Assembly (NCBI GenBank): GCA_946481025.1
Contig: CAMLNA010000003.1
Span: 49,453 to 113,452 of the forward strand
Source: an uncultured Rivibacter sp.
GTDB lineage: Bacteria > Pseudomonadota > Gammaproteobacteria > Burkholderiales > Burkholderiaceae
Direction of reading: 5' to 3'
DNA: 64,000 nucleotides
Notes under the pieces: model-generated
Seen by the model: only the letters and a program-made list of their open reading frames with translations
Told to the model about the DNA's origin: nothing
Databases searched by the model: none
Position numbers and translations under genes: made by a program
Part shown: positions 54,516 through 61,643 of the stretch, one piece after another
How the letters are laid out: each line of letters starts with the position of its first letter
How positions within the stretch are numbered: the stretch's first letter is position 1

Positions 54516-54935
54516 ATGGCCGAGTTTTCAACCACCGCCCTGCTGGTGCCGGACAGTTTGCCGCAAGGCATGGAGCTCGTCATGCGCGTGGCGCCCATGC
54601 CCGCCGATGCCAACGGCAACGGCGACATCTTCGGCGGCTGGATCATGGCGCAGGTCGACCTGGCCGGCTCGGTGCAACCGGCGCGCATTGCACGCGGGCG
54701 CATCGCCACCGTGGCGGTCAACCAGTTCGTGTTCAAGCAGGCCGTCTCGGTCGGCGACCTGCTGAGCTTCTATTCGAAGGTCGAGCGCATCGGCAACACG
54801 TCGATCACCGTGCATGTCGAGGTGTACGCCGAGCGCAACCCGGCCGCACCGCAACTCGTGAAGGTGACCGAGGCCAACCTCGCCTACGTGGCCATCGACC
54901 GCGAAGGCAAGCCCCGGCCGATCCCCAAAGACTGA
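54516..54935 (+). CDS. Acyl-CoA thioesterase, YciA-like hotdog fold
   Basis: 139 residues from the ATG at 54516. The hotdog signature DANGNGDIFGGWIMAQVDLA with the catalytic Asp in the helix, then VAVNQFVFKQAVSVGDLLSFYS and TSITVHVEVYAER, matches YciA-type acyl-CoA thioesterases, which cut a broad range of short- and medium-chain CoA esters. It is divergent from the ABC exporter gene and precedes the glycine riboswitch by 42 bases; no terminator is seen between. Confidence 0.92.
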   Translation: MAEFSTTALLVPDSLPQGMELVMRVAPMPADANGNGDIFGGWIMAQVDLAGSVQPARIARGRIATVAVNQFVFKQAVSVGDLLSFYSKVERIGNTSITVHVEVYAERNPAAPQLVKVTEANLAYVAIDREGKPRPIPKD

Positions 54936-54977
54936 GCCGCGCCGTGGGCCATGGGCCCCGGTGTTAAGCTGCGGCCC

Positions 54978-55167
54978 GTCCAGGAGAAGCGGCATCCTTG
55001 CCCTACCGAAGGCGTAACCCTCGGAACGCTCAGGTTTCAATGACTGGACCTTCCGATTTCGAACAACTGGAGAGCGTCGCGCGGTTTCGCAAGCAGCCGT
55101 GGCGGCCGCCGAAGGGGCAAGCGGTCATCGAGGCGATGGCCGCGAATCTCTCAGGCAAAAGGACAGT
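54978..55167 (+). promoter_or_regulatory. Tandem glycine riboswitch
   Basis: Two aptamers in series. The first is bounded by GTCCAG (54978) and CTGGAC (55044) and has CCGAAGG at 55006 with CGCTCAGG after it. The second begins at CTGGAGAG, has CCGAAGG followed by GGCAA at 55109-55120, and ends CTCTCAGGCAAAAGGACAGT. These are the conserved cores of both glycine aptamers. Glycine binding would control the terminator directly downstream and so the DadA-like gene. Confidence 0.93.
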
Positions 55168-55169
55168 GA

Positions 55170-55205
55170 GGGCCGGTGAACCGCAGTGCGGTTCACCGGC
55201 CCTTT
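55170..55205 (+). terminator. Intrinsic terminator of the glycine riboswitch
   Basis: Fifteen perfect base pairs (GGGCCGGTGAACCGC and its complement) with a three-base loop and a TTTCGCTTT tract, between the second aptamer and the oxidoreductase start. It is the expression platform; glycine would be expected to favour read-through. Confidence 0.88.
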
Positions 55206-55226
55206 CGCTTTCCTGGAGTCTGAAAG

Positions 55227-56483
55227 ATGAAAGTCATCGTCCTGGGCGCCGGCGTGATCGGCGTGTCCACCGCCTGGTATCTCTCCAAGGCGGGCCATGA
55301 GGTCACCGTGCTCGAGCGCAATGCCGGCGCGGCACGCGAAACCAGCTTCGGCAACGGCGGGCAGATCTCGGTGAGCCATGCCGAGCCCTGGGCCAACCCG
55401 GGTGCGCCATGGAAGCTCATCAAGTGGCTGGGGCGCGAGGATGCGCCGCTGCTGTTCCGCCTGCGGGCCGACCCGGCACAGTGGCGCTGGGGCCTGCGCT
55501 TCCTGCTGGAATGCCTGCCCTCGCGCTCGCGGCACAACATGGTCCAGCTGCTCAACCTGGGCACCTACAGCCGTGCCAGCCTGCAGGCGCTGCGTGCCGA
55601 GACCGGCATGCAGTACGACCACCTGGAGCGCGGCATCCTGCACTACTACACCAGCCAGCAGGAGTTCGACGCGGCGCAGGAGCCGGCGCGCATCATGCGC
55701 GAGCTGGGCTGCGAGCGGTGGGTGATCGGCCGCGACGAGATCGTGCGGCTGGAGCCGGCGCTGGCGCACATCGCGCCGAAGCTGGTGGGGGCGACCTACA
55801 CCGCCGCCGACGAATCCGGCGACGTGCACCTGTTCACCACGCGTCTGGCGGCGCTGTGCGAGGCGCGCGGCGTGCGGTTGCGCTATGGCGTGCGCATCCA
55901 GCGGCTGCACCAGGCAGGCGGCGAGGTGAGCGGCGTGGAGTTCGCCGCCGAGGACGGCCGCTACGAGCTCGCCAGCGCCGATGCCTACGTGCTCGCGATG
56001 GGCAGCCACAGCGTGCAGTTCGCCAGGCAGCTGGGCGTGCCGCTGGCCATCTACCCGGCCAAGGGCTACTCGGCCACGCTGCCGGTGCTCGATGAATCGA
56101 AAGCCCCGCACGTGAGCCTCACTGACGACGAGTACAAGCTGGTGTTTTCGCGTCTGGGCAGCCGGCTGCGGGTGGCCGGCACGGCCGAGCTGAACGGCCA
56201 CGACCTCTCGCTCAACCGGGTGCGGTGCGAAGCGATCGTGAAGCGCACGCTGGAGATCTTTCCCGGCGTGAGCCGGCCGGAGCTGGCGAGCTACTGGGCC
56301 GGCCTGCGGCCGGCAACGCCGGGGAACCTGCCGTACATCGGCCGCAGCCGGGTCGGCAAGCTGTTCCTCAACACCGGCCACGGCACGCTCGGCTGGACGC
56401 ACGGCGCAGGCTCGGGCCGCGCGCTCGCCGAGATCATCGGCGGTCGGCGGCCCGAGGTGGATTTCGCCTTCTGCGGCGCCTGA
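55227..56483 (+). CDS. DadA-like D-amino acid dehydrogenase, under a glycine riboswitch
   Basis: 418-residue FAD-dependent DAO-family enzyme. The dinucleotide loop is VIVLGAGVIGVSTAWYLSKAG at the very start, with AARETSFGNGGQIS for FAD and substrate positioning, and YWAGLRPATPGNLPYIG, then NTGHGTLGWTHGAGSGR at the end, typical of DadA. It oxidises an amino acid to an imino acid, passing electrons to quinones at the membrane. The riboswitch points to glycine or a closely linked compound as substrate or pathway signal. TGGAG lies nine bases before the ATG at 55227. Confidence 0.93.
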   Translation: MKVIVLGAGVIGVSTAWYLSKAGHEVTVLERNAGAARETSFGNGGQISVSHAEPWANPGAPWKLIKWLGREDAPLLFRLRADPAQWRWGLRFLLECLPSRSRHNMVQLLNLGTYSRASLQALRAETGMQYDHLERGILHYYTSQQEFDAAQEPARIMRELGCERWVIGRDEIVRLEPALAHIAPKLVGATYTAADESGDVHLFTTRLAALCEARGVRLRYGVRIQRLHQAGGEVSGVEFAAEDGRYELASADAYVLAMGSHSVQFARQLGVPLAIYPAKGYSATLPVLDESKAPHVSLTDDEYKLVFSRLGSRLRVAGTAELNGHDLSLNRVRCEAIVKRTLEIFPGVSRPELASYWAGLRPATPGNLPYIGRSRVGKLFLNTGHGTLGWTHGAGSGRALAEIIGGRRPEVDFAFCGA

Positions 56484-56485
56484 AG

Positions 56486-57316
56486 TCAGTCCACGAAGAA
56501 GTCGGGGATGAAGTCCTTCGTCCCCGGCACCACGCTGTAGGGCTCGAGGTCGGTGATGCCGTTCTTGGCCAGCACCTCGTCGTCGATGAAGAAGTTGCCG
56601 GTGGTCGTCTTCGCGTCGCTGGTGAGGATGAAGTACGCCGCGTCCGACAGGATCTCCGGCTTGCGGCACAGCTTCACGTCGACACCCGGGATCATCTGCA
56701 GCGCGGCGGTGGCGATCGCGGTGCGCGGCCACAGCGAGTTGACCGCGATGCCGTACGGCCGGAATTCGCCCGCATGGCCCAGCGTGCATTCGCTCATGCC
56801 GTACTTGGCCATCGTGTAGGCCACATGGTTCTTGAACCAGTGCTCGCGCATCGACAACGGCGGCGACATGTTGAGCACGTGCGGGTTGCGGCCCTTCTCG
56901 GCCGCCTTCTGCAGGTGCGGCAGGCAGGCCTGGGTGCAAAGATAGGTGCCGCGCACGTTCACGCCGAACATCAGGTCGAAACGCTTCATCGGCGTCATGT
57001 GCGTCGGCGTGAGGCTGATGGCACTGGCGTTGTTGACCAGGATGTCGATGCCGCCGAAACGCTCCACCGTCCTGGCTACCGCGTCGAGCACCGAAGCTTC
57101 GTCGCGGATGTCGCCCGCGATCGGCAGCGCCTGGCCGCCTGCCGCCTGGATCTCCTCCGCCGCCGAGTAGATGGTGCCCGGCAGCTTGGGGTTCGGGTCG
57201 GTGGTCTTCGCGATGATGGCGACGTTGGCACCATCGGCCGCTGCACGTTTGGCGATGGCCAGGCCGATGCCGCGCGACGCGCCGGTGATGAACAGGGTCT
57301 TGCCTTTGAGGCTCAT
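56486..57316 (-). CDS. Short-chain dehydrogenase, HSDL2-like
   Basis: 276 residues from the ATG at 57316. The NAD(P) loop is TGASRGIGLAIA and the catalytic Tyr-Lys pair is in AYTMAKYGMSECTL. NMSPPLSMREHWFKNH and WPRTAIATAALQM resemble HSDL2-type SDRs, tied to fatty-acid metabolism; the usual catalytic Ser is replaced in the NMSPPL context, as in that group. It overlaps the SGNH hydrolase gene upstream by 4 bases and ends 3 bases from the convergent DadA-like stop. Substrate unknown. Confidence 0.9.
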   Translation of the reverse strand: MSLKGKTLFITGASRGIGLAIAKRAAADGANVAIIAKTTDPNPKLPGTIYSAAEEIQAAGGQALPIAGDIRDEASVLDAVARTVERFGGIDILVNNASAISLTPTHMTPMKRFDLMFGVNVRGTYLCTQACLPHLQKAAEKGRNPHVLNMSPPLSMREHWFKNHVAYTMAKYGMSECTLGHAGEFRPYGIAVNSLWPRTAIATAALQMIPGVDVKLCRKPEILSDAAYFILTSDAKTTTGNFFIDDEVLAKNGITDLEPYSVVPGTKDFIPDFFVD

Positions 57317-58050
57317 GGTGTCGTCTCCTCCAGGAGTTGCTTGACGATGAACGCGGCGATGGCTTCGCCGCACACACGGTAGACCTCGGGCCCGGGGTGG
57401 AAGCCGTCGCGCGCCATCACGTCGGGCGTCAGACGCAGGTCGATGGGCACGTGGCTCACACCCTGCTGGCGCGCCGCCCACTCGGCCTGCGCCGCGTCGA
57501 GCCGGCGCGCGTCGCGGCCGATCACCGCGCGCAGCGGCTGGGGCAGCAAGGGGAATTCATGCATCGGCGGCAGCGGCGCGAACACCACATGCACCACGCC
57601 GGCCCGCTGGCGCAGCTGGCGCACGAGTTCGTCGCGGGCCAGCAGTGCACGGTGGGGCGGCAGTTGCTCGACCACGTCGTTGACGCCCAGCACCACCACG
57701 GCGATGTCGGCCTGGCGCACGGGCGTGTTGCGCAGCAGCTCGCAGGCCGCGGGCGTCGAGACCCCGGAGCGGGCGACGAGCTGCCAGTGCACGCGCCTGT
57801 CGCCGTCACGGGCGAGGGCCCGCGTCAGGTGGCCGGCAAAGGCCTCCTCCTGCGTATCGGCCCCCACGCCGGCGCCCGACGAGTCGCCCACGATCAGCAA
57901 GCGCAGTGCGACACCGTGCCCCACCACACCTTCACGATCACCGGCCGCCTCGGCCAAGGCCACGGCCCGCTGCCGTGCCCCCCGTGCCTGCCACAGCAGC
58001 AGCGGGCCGAGCGCGATCTTCGCGAGCAGGGTCATGTCGGGCGCAGCCAC
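57313..58050 (-). CDS. SGNH/GDSL hydrolase, cytoplasmic or membrane-associated
   Basis: 245 residues from the GTG at 58050 (GAGG five bases upstream); an ATG at 58035 is an alternative. SGNH blocks are present: the nucleophile Ser in LLIVGDSSGAGVGA, Asn in VVVLGVNDVVE and the Asp-His pair in ARDGFHPGPEVY. The first 20 residues are hydrophobic (LLAKIALGPLLLW) and may anchor it. It would act as an esterase or lipase. It is translationally coupled to the SDR gene and lies within a fatty-acid catabolism group. Confidence 0.88.
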   Translation of the reverse strand: MAAPDMTLLAKIALGPLLLWQARGARQRAVALAEAAGDREGVVGHGVALRLLIVGDSSGAGVGADTQEEAFAGHLTRALARDGDRRVHWQLVARSGVSTPAACELLRNTPVRQADIAVVVLGVNDVVEQLPPHRALLARDELVRQLRQRAGVVHVVFAPLPPMHEFPLLPQPLRAVIGRDARRLDAAQAEWAARQQGVSHVPIDLRLTPDVMARDGFHPGPEVYRVCGEAIAAFIVKQLLEETTP

Positions 58051-58056
58051 CGAGCC

Positions 58057-58827
58057 TCAAAGCTTCGAGAAGTCGGGCTTGCGCTTCTGCATGAAGGCCA
58101 TCATGGCTTCGCGAGCCGCCGGTTCTCGAAGCATGCGGGCGAAGTGATCGCCTTCGGCATCCATGCGGGTGGCGGCCTCCTGCAGGCCCTGCTTCATGAG
58201 CGCCTTGGTGACCTTGATCGAGGCCGACGGCTTGGCCGCCAGCTTGGCCGCCTGGGCCTGCGCATAGGCGTTCACCTCGGCCGGGGGCAGCACGCGGTTG
58301 ACGATGCCGATCTCGGCGGCTTCTTCAGCGTAGAACGGCTCGCCCAGCAGCAGCTTCTCGGCCGCGCGCTGGTAGCCCAGCAGCTGCGGCAGCAGGTAGC
58401 TGGAGCCGGCCTCCGGGCACAGGCCCAGGTTCACGAACGGCAGGCTGAAGGCCGCGTTGTCGCCGGCGTACACCAGGTCGCAGTGCAGCAGCATCGTCGT
58501 GCCGATGCCCACCGCGGCACCGCACACGGCCGCGACGATGGGCTTGGGGAAGGACTGCAGGGTGTGCAGGAAGCGGAACACCGGCGCCTCGTCACGTGCA
58601 TCGGCCGAAGGGGGCGCGGCCAGGAAGTCCTGCAGGTCGTTGCCCGCGGTGAAGATCTGCTCATGGCCCTGGATCACCACGGCGCGCACCGCATCGTCTT
58701 CGGCCGCCTCCTTCAACGCATCGGCCAGCGCGGCATACATCGCCTGGGTGATGGCGTTCTTCTTGTCGAGGCGATTGAAGGTGAGCGTGAGCACCGCGTT
58801 CTCGAGGTGCACAAGGATGTCGGACAT
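58057..58827 (-). CDS. Enoyl-CoA hydratase/isomerase family protein
   Basis: 256-residue crotonase-fold protein starting MSDILVHLENAVLTLTFNR. The oxyanion-hole parts are QIFTAGNDLQDF and CGAAVGIGTTMLLHCDLV; NLGLCPEAGSSYLLPQLLG includes the acidic residue typical of the hydratase/isomerase groups. It should act on a trans-2-enoyl-CoA or isomerise 3-enoyl-CoA in beta-oxidation. It sits between the alpha/beta hydrolase and SGNH genes on the same strand. Confidence 0.93.
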   Translation of the reverse strand: MSDILVHLENAVLTLTFNRLDKKNAITQAMYAALADALKEAAEDDAVRAVVIQGHEQIFTAGNDLQDFLAAPPSADARDEAPVFRFLHTLQSFPKPIVAAVCGAAVGIGTTMLLHCDLVYAGDNAAFSLPFVNLGLCPEAGSSYLLPQLLGYQRAAEKLLLGEPFYAEEAAEIGIVNRVLPPAEVNAYAQAQAAKLAAKPSASIKVTKALMKQGLQEAATRMDAEGDHFARMLREPAAREAMMAFMQKRKPDFSKL

Positions 58828-58853
58828 GGTGGTCTCCAGGGGAAAGGCTGTGT

Positions 58854-59720
58854 TCAAACGGCGGCCGGCGCACCCAGCCACTGCGGCACCTGCGGCCACA
58901 GCGCGGACTGCATCCTGTCGCGGAAGAAGCCGAAGTGTCCGATGCGCTTGACGCCCAACGCCTGCGGCTTCACGGTTTCGAAGTGCACCGGCGCGCCGGC
59001 ATACAGGCTGTGCAGGCGGCGCACGCCGCGGTCGGTCATGTATTCGTCGTCGGGAAAGATCAGCGCGGTGATGGGCGTTTGCACCTGCGCATATTGCGCC
59101 CGCACCGCCTCGCCTTCGCTGCCCACGTAGTCGGGGTGCATGCACCAGCGGCGCCACTGCAGCATCACGCCGGCCGGCAGGTCGCCCACCTTCTTGAGGC
59201 GCCTGCCCGGGAAGTAGCCGCTCAAGGCGATGGAGACGGGTGCCACCACGTGCCACAGCCACCAGGCGTAGTAGCGCAGCGGCCTGGCATTGAGCCTGGC
59301 ATAGCCGGAACCCGAGGCCACGGTGAGCACACGCTCGAATCGGTGCCGGTTGGGCAGCAGGCCGAAGATCTGCCCGCCCAGGCTGTGGCCCACGTAGCTC
59401 ATCGGCAGGCCGGGGTGGCGCAGCGCCGCGGCTTCCACCACGGCCGGCAGGTCGCGCTGGGCCCAGTCGTGGATGTCGGCCTTGAAGCCCTTGAGGGACG
59501 CGGGCGCCGAGTCGCCCATGCCGCGGTAGTCGAAGGTGACGACCGCCATGCCCTGCTGCGCCAGCCAGCGCGCGAAGGGCTCGTAGTAGCCCTGGCGCAC
59601 GCCCATCGCCGGCGCGATGACCACCACGCGCGAGGCCTGCCCTTCGGCAGGTCCGAACGACTGCGCCCGCAGGCGCTGGCCGTCGGCGGTGAGCACTTCG
59701 AAGATCTGCTGCATGGTCAT
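58854..59720 (-). CDS. Alpha/beta hydrolase
   Basis: 288 residues. The nucleophile elbow GHSLGGQ follows LPMSYV; the oxyanion region is VIAPAMGVRQGYYEPFA, and DYRGMGDS is the strand-4 turn. The C-terminal His is expected in GHFGFFRD. This is the serine-hydrolase type common in lipid-degradation clusters; it may hydrolyse acyl esters or lipids. It is 26 bases upstream of the enoyl-CoA hydratase gene. Substrate not known. Confidence 0.88.
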   Translation of the reverse strand: MTMQQIFEVLTADGQRLRAQSFGPAEGQASRVVVIAPAMGVRQGYYEPFARWLAQQGMAVVTFDYRGMGDSAPASLKGFKADIHDWAQRDLPAVVEAAALRHPGLPMSYVGHSLGGQIFGLLPNRHRFERVLTVASGSGYARLNARPLRYYAWWLWHVVAPVSIALSGYFPGRRLKKVGDLPAGVMLQWRRWCMHPDYVGSEGEAVRAQYAQVQTPITALIFPDDEYMTDRGVRRLHSLYAGAPVHFETVKPQALGVKRIGHFGFFRDRMQSALWPQVPQWLGAPAAV

Positions 59721-59737
59721 CTCCTCGTTGGCGTGGC

Positions 59738-60250
59738 TCAGGCACGCACCACTTCCTGCCAGTGGTTGGCCAGGTGCATCAGGTGGGCACGGGTGTAGTC
59801 GGCCTTGTCGAGTTCGCCATAGGCGAAGTGCGGCCGCAACACGCCGGTGTAGCCCTCGAAGTCGCGCAGCGCCTTCAGCGACCGTTCAAGGGCGGCCGGC
59901 AGCGCATCGGGGGCCGCCAGCGCCGGCGCGCCCGGGATCGGCTCGTCGAGCGAATGGCTCATCGCGCCGCGGGCCTTGAAGACCGCGAACGCCGCCGTGC
60001 CCACGGTGTGGCGGAACAGCGCGGGCTTCATCTCGGGAAAGCCGGCCATGGAGAACTCGATGCTCTGCGCCGCATGGTCGAGCATCTGCGCGAGCGACCA
60101 CGCGCCCGTCGTGCGCCAGCCCGACGCCAGCCCTTCGATCGCCTGGCGTGCGGCCGCGAGGTCGACGAAGCCTTTCACCTCGGCCGCCGCACAGCCGGCC
60201 AGCGGCGCAACCGCCGCGGCCATCAGCACGTTTCGCCTGCGCATGCCCAT
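59738..60250 (-). CDS. DUF1569 lipoprotein
   Basis: 170 residues from the ATG at 60250, preceded by an excellent Shine-Dalgarno (GGAGGAGGAGAG). The start MGMRRRNVLMAAAVAPLAGC is a twin-arginine-like or lipoprotein signal with Cys at the lipobox. The domain shows the DUF1569/DinB-like blocks WSLAQMLDHAAQSIEFSM and HLMHLANHWQEVV, with histidines that could bind a metal. Function unknown; its place between thiolase and hydrolase genes suggests a linked role. Confidence 0.85.
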   Translation of the reverse strand: MGMRRRNVLMAAAVAPLAGCAAAEVKGFVDLAAARQAIEGLASGWRTTGAWSLAQMLDHAAQSIEFSMAGFPEMKPALFRHTVGTAAFAVFKARGAMSHSLDEPIPGAPALAAPDALPAALERSLKALRDFEGYTGVLRPHFAYGELDKADYTRAHLMHLANHWQEVVRA

Positions 60251-60335
60251 GCCCTCTCCTCCTCCGCAAATGACCCGGGGCCGCCAGCACCGGAAGTGAT
60301 GGCGGCCCCGTCGTGTCGTCAGCCCGGCGAACCGA

Positions 60336-61535
60336 TCAGACGCGTTCGAAGATGCCGGCGGCACCCTGGCCGGTGCCGACGCACATGGTGACCATGCCGT
60401 ACTTCAGGTTGTGGCGGCGCAGCGCATGCACCACCGTGGCGGCGCGGATGGCACCGGTCGCGCCCAGCGGATGGCCCAGCGCGATGGCGCCGCCCATCGG
60501 GTTCACCTTCTTCGGGTCCAGGCCCACGCTGTTGATGACGGCGAGCGACTGCGCGGCAAAGGCTTCGTTCAACTCGATCCAGTCGATCTGGTCCTGCGTG
60601 AGGCCGGCGTACTTGAGCGCGGCCGGGATGGCCTCGATCGGACCGATGCCCATGATCTCGGGCGGCACGCCGCGCGCGGCGAAGCTCACGAAGCGCGCCA
60701 GCGGCTTCAGGTCGTACTGCTTGATGGCCTTTTCCGAAGCCAGGATCAGCGCGCCGGCGCCGTCGCTGGTCTGCGAGCTGTTGCCGGCGGTGACGCTGCC
60801 CTTGGCGGCGAACACCGGCTTCAGCCTGGCCAGGCCCTCGAGCGAGGTGTCGGGGCGCGGGCCTTCGTCGATGTCGACGACGCGCGTCTTCACCAGCTGC
60901 CCCCCGGTGGCGAGATCCGGCGTGCGGGCCTTCACCTCGATCGGCGTGATCTCGTCCTTGAACTCGCCTGCCGCGATGGCCTTGAGCGCGCGCTGGTGCG
61001 ACTCGAGCGCGAAGGCGTCCTGGGCCTCGCGGCTCACCTTCCACTGCGCGGCCACCTTCTCGGCGGTGAGGCCCATGCCGTAGGCGATGCCGACGTTCTC
61101 GTCCTTGGCGAACACCTCGGGGTTGAACGAAGGCTTGTTGCCGCCCATGGGCACCAGGCTCATCGACTCGGCCCCGCCGGCGATCAGCACGTCGGCCTCG
61201 CCCACGCGGATGCGGTCGGCGGCCATCTGGATGGCGGTGACGCCCGAGGCGCAGAAGCGGTTGACGGTGACGCCGCCCACCGGGTGCGAGAAGGCCAGCG
61301 CCATCGCGATGCGCGCCATGTTCATGCCCTGCTCGCCCTCGGGGAAGGAGCAGCCGATGATGGCGTCCTCGATCGCCTTGGGGTCGAGCGAGGGCACCTG
61401 GGCCATCGCGCTCTTCACCGCGGCGACCAGCAGGTCGTCGGGCCGCGTGTTCTTGAAGTAGCCGCGGCCGGAACGGCCGATCGGGGTGCGCGTGGCGGCG
61501 ACGATGTAGGCGTCTTGAATCTGTTTGGTGCTCAT
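60336..61535 (-). CDS. fadA: Acetyl-CoA acyltransferase (3-ketoacyl-CoA thiolase)
   Basis: 399 residues. Active-site Cys95 lies in NRFCASGVTAI, the catalytic His in GGAIALGHPLGATG, and the second Cys in VTMCVGTGQGAAG. It cleaves 3-ketoacyl-CoA in the last step of beta-oxidation. GGAG lies eight bases before the ATG at 61535. It follows the bifunctional dehydrogenase gene on the same strand, separated by a dispersed repeat. Confidence 0.95.
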   Translation of the reverse strand: MSTKQIQDAYIVAATRTPIGRSGRGYFKNTRPDDLLVAAVKSAMAQVPSLDPKAIEDAIIGCSFPEGEQGMNMARIAMALAFSHPVGGVTVNRFCASGVTAIQMAADRIRVGEADVLIAGGAESMSLVPMGGNKPSFNPEVFAKDENVGIAYGMGLTAEKVAAQWKVSREAQDAFALESHQRALKAIAAGEFKDEITPIEVKARTPDLATGGQLVKTRVVDIDEGPRPDTSLEGLARLKPVFAAKGSVTAGNSSQTSDGAGALILASEKAIKQYDLKPLARFVSFAARGVPPEIMGIGPIEAIPAALKYAGLTQDQIDWIELNEAFAAQSLAVINSVGLDPKKVNPMGGAIALGHPLGATGAIRAATVVHALRRHNLKYGMVTMCVGTGQGAAGIFERV

Positions 61536-61560
61536 TTGGTTAACTCCGTCTAACCTTTCA

Positions 61561-61642
61561 AGCGGACGCCGCGGAACCGGCTTTGCCGGGCCGCTGGCGG
61601 CGCCCCCTTGAGGGGGAGCGCCGTCAGGCGCTCCGGGGGTGG
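61561..61642 (+). repeat. Dispersed GC-rich palindromic repeat, copy B
   Basis: Between thiolase and the bifunctional enzyme. It reads AGCGGACGCCGCGGAACCGG, CTTTGCCGGGCCGC, GGCGCCCCCTTGAGGGGGAG, then CGCCGTCAGGCGCTCCGGGG. It is the best-preserved copy and ends two bases before the stop codon of the gene at 61644. Its nested hairpins could modulate read-through. Confidence 0.78.
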
Positions 61643-61643
61643 G

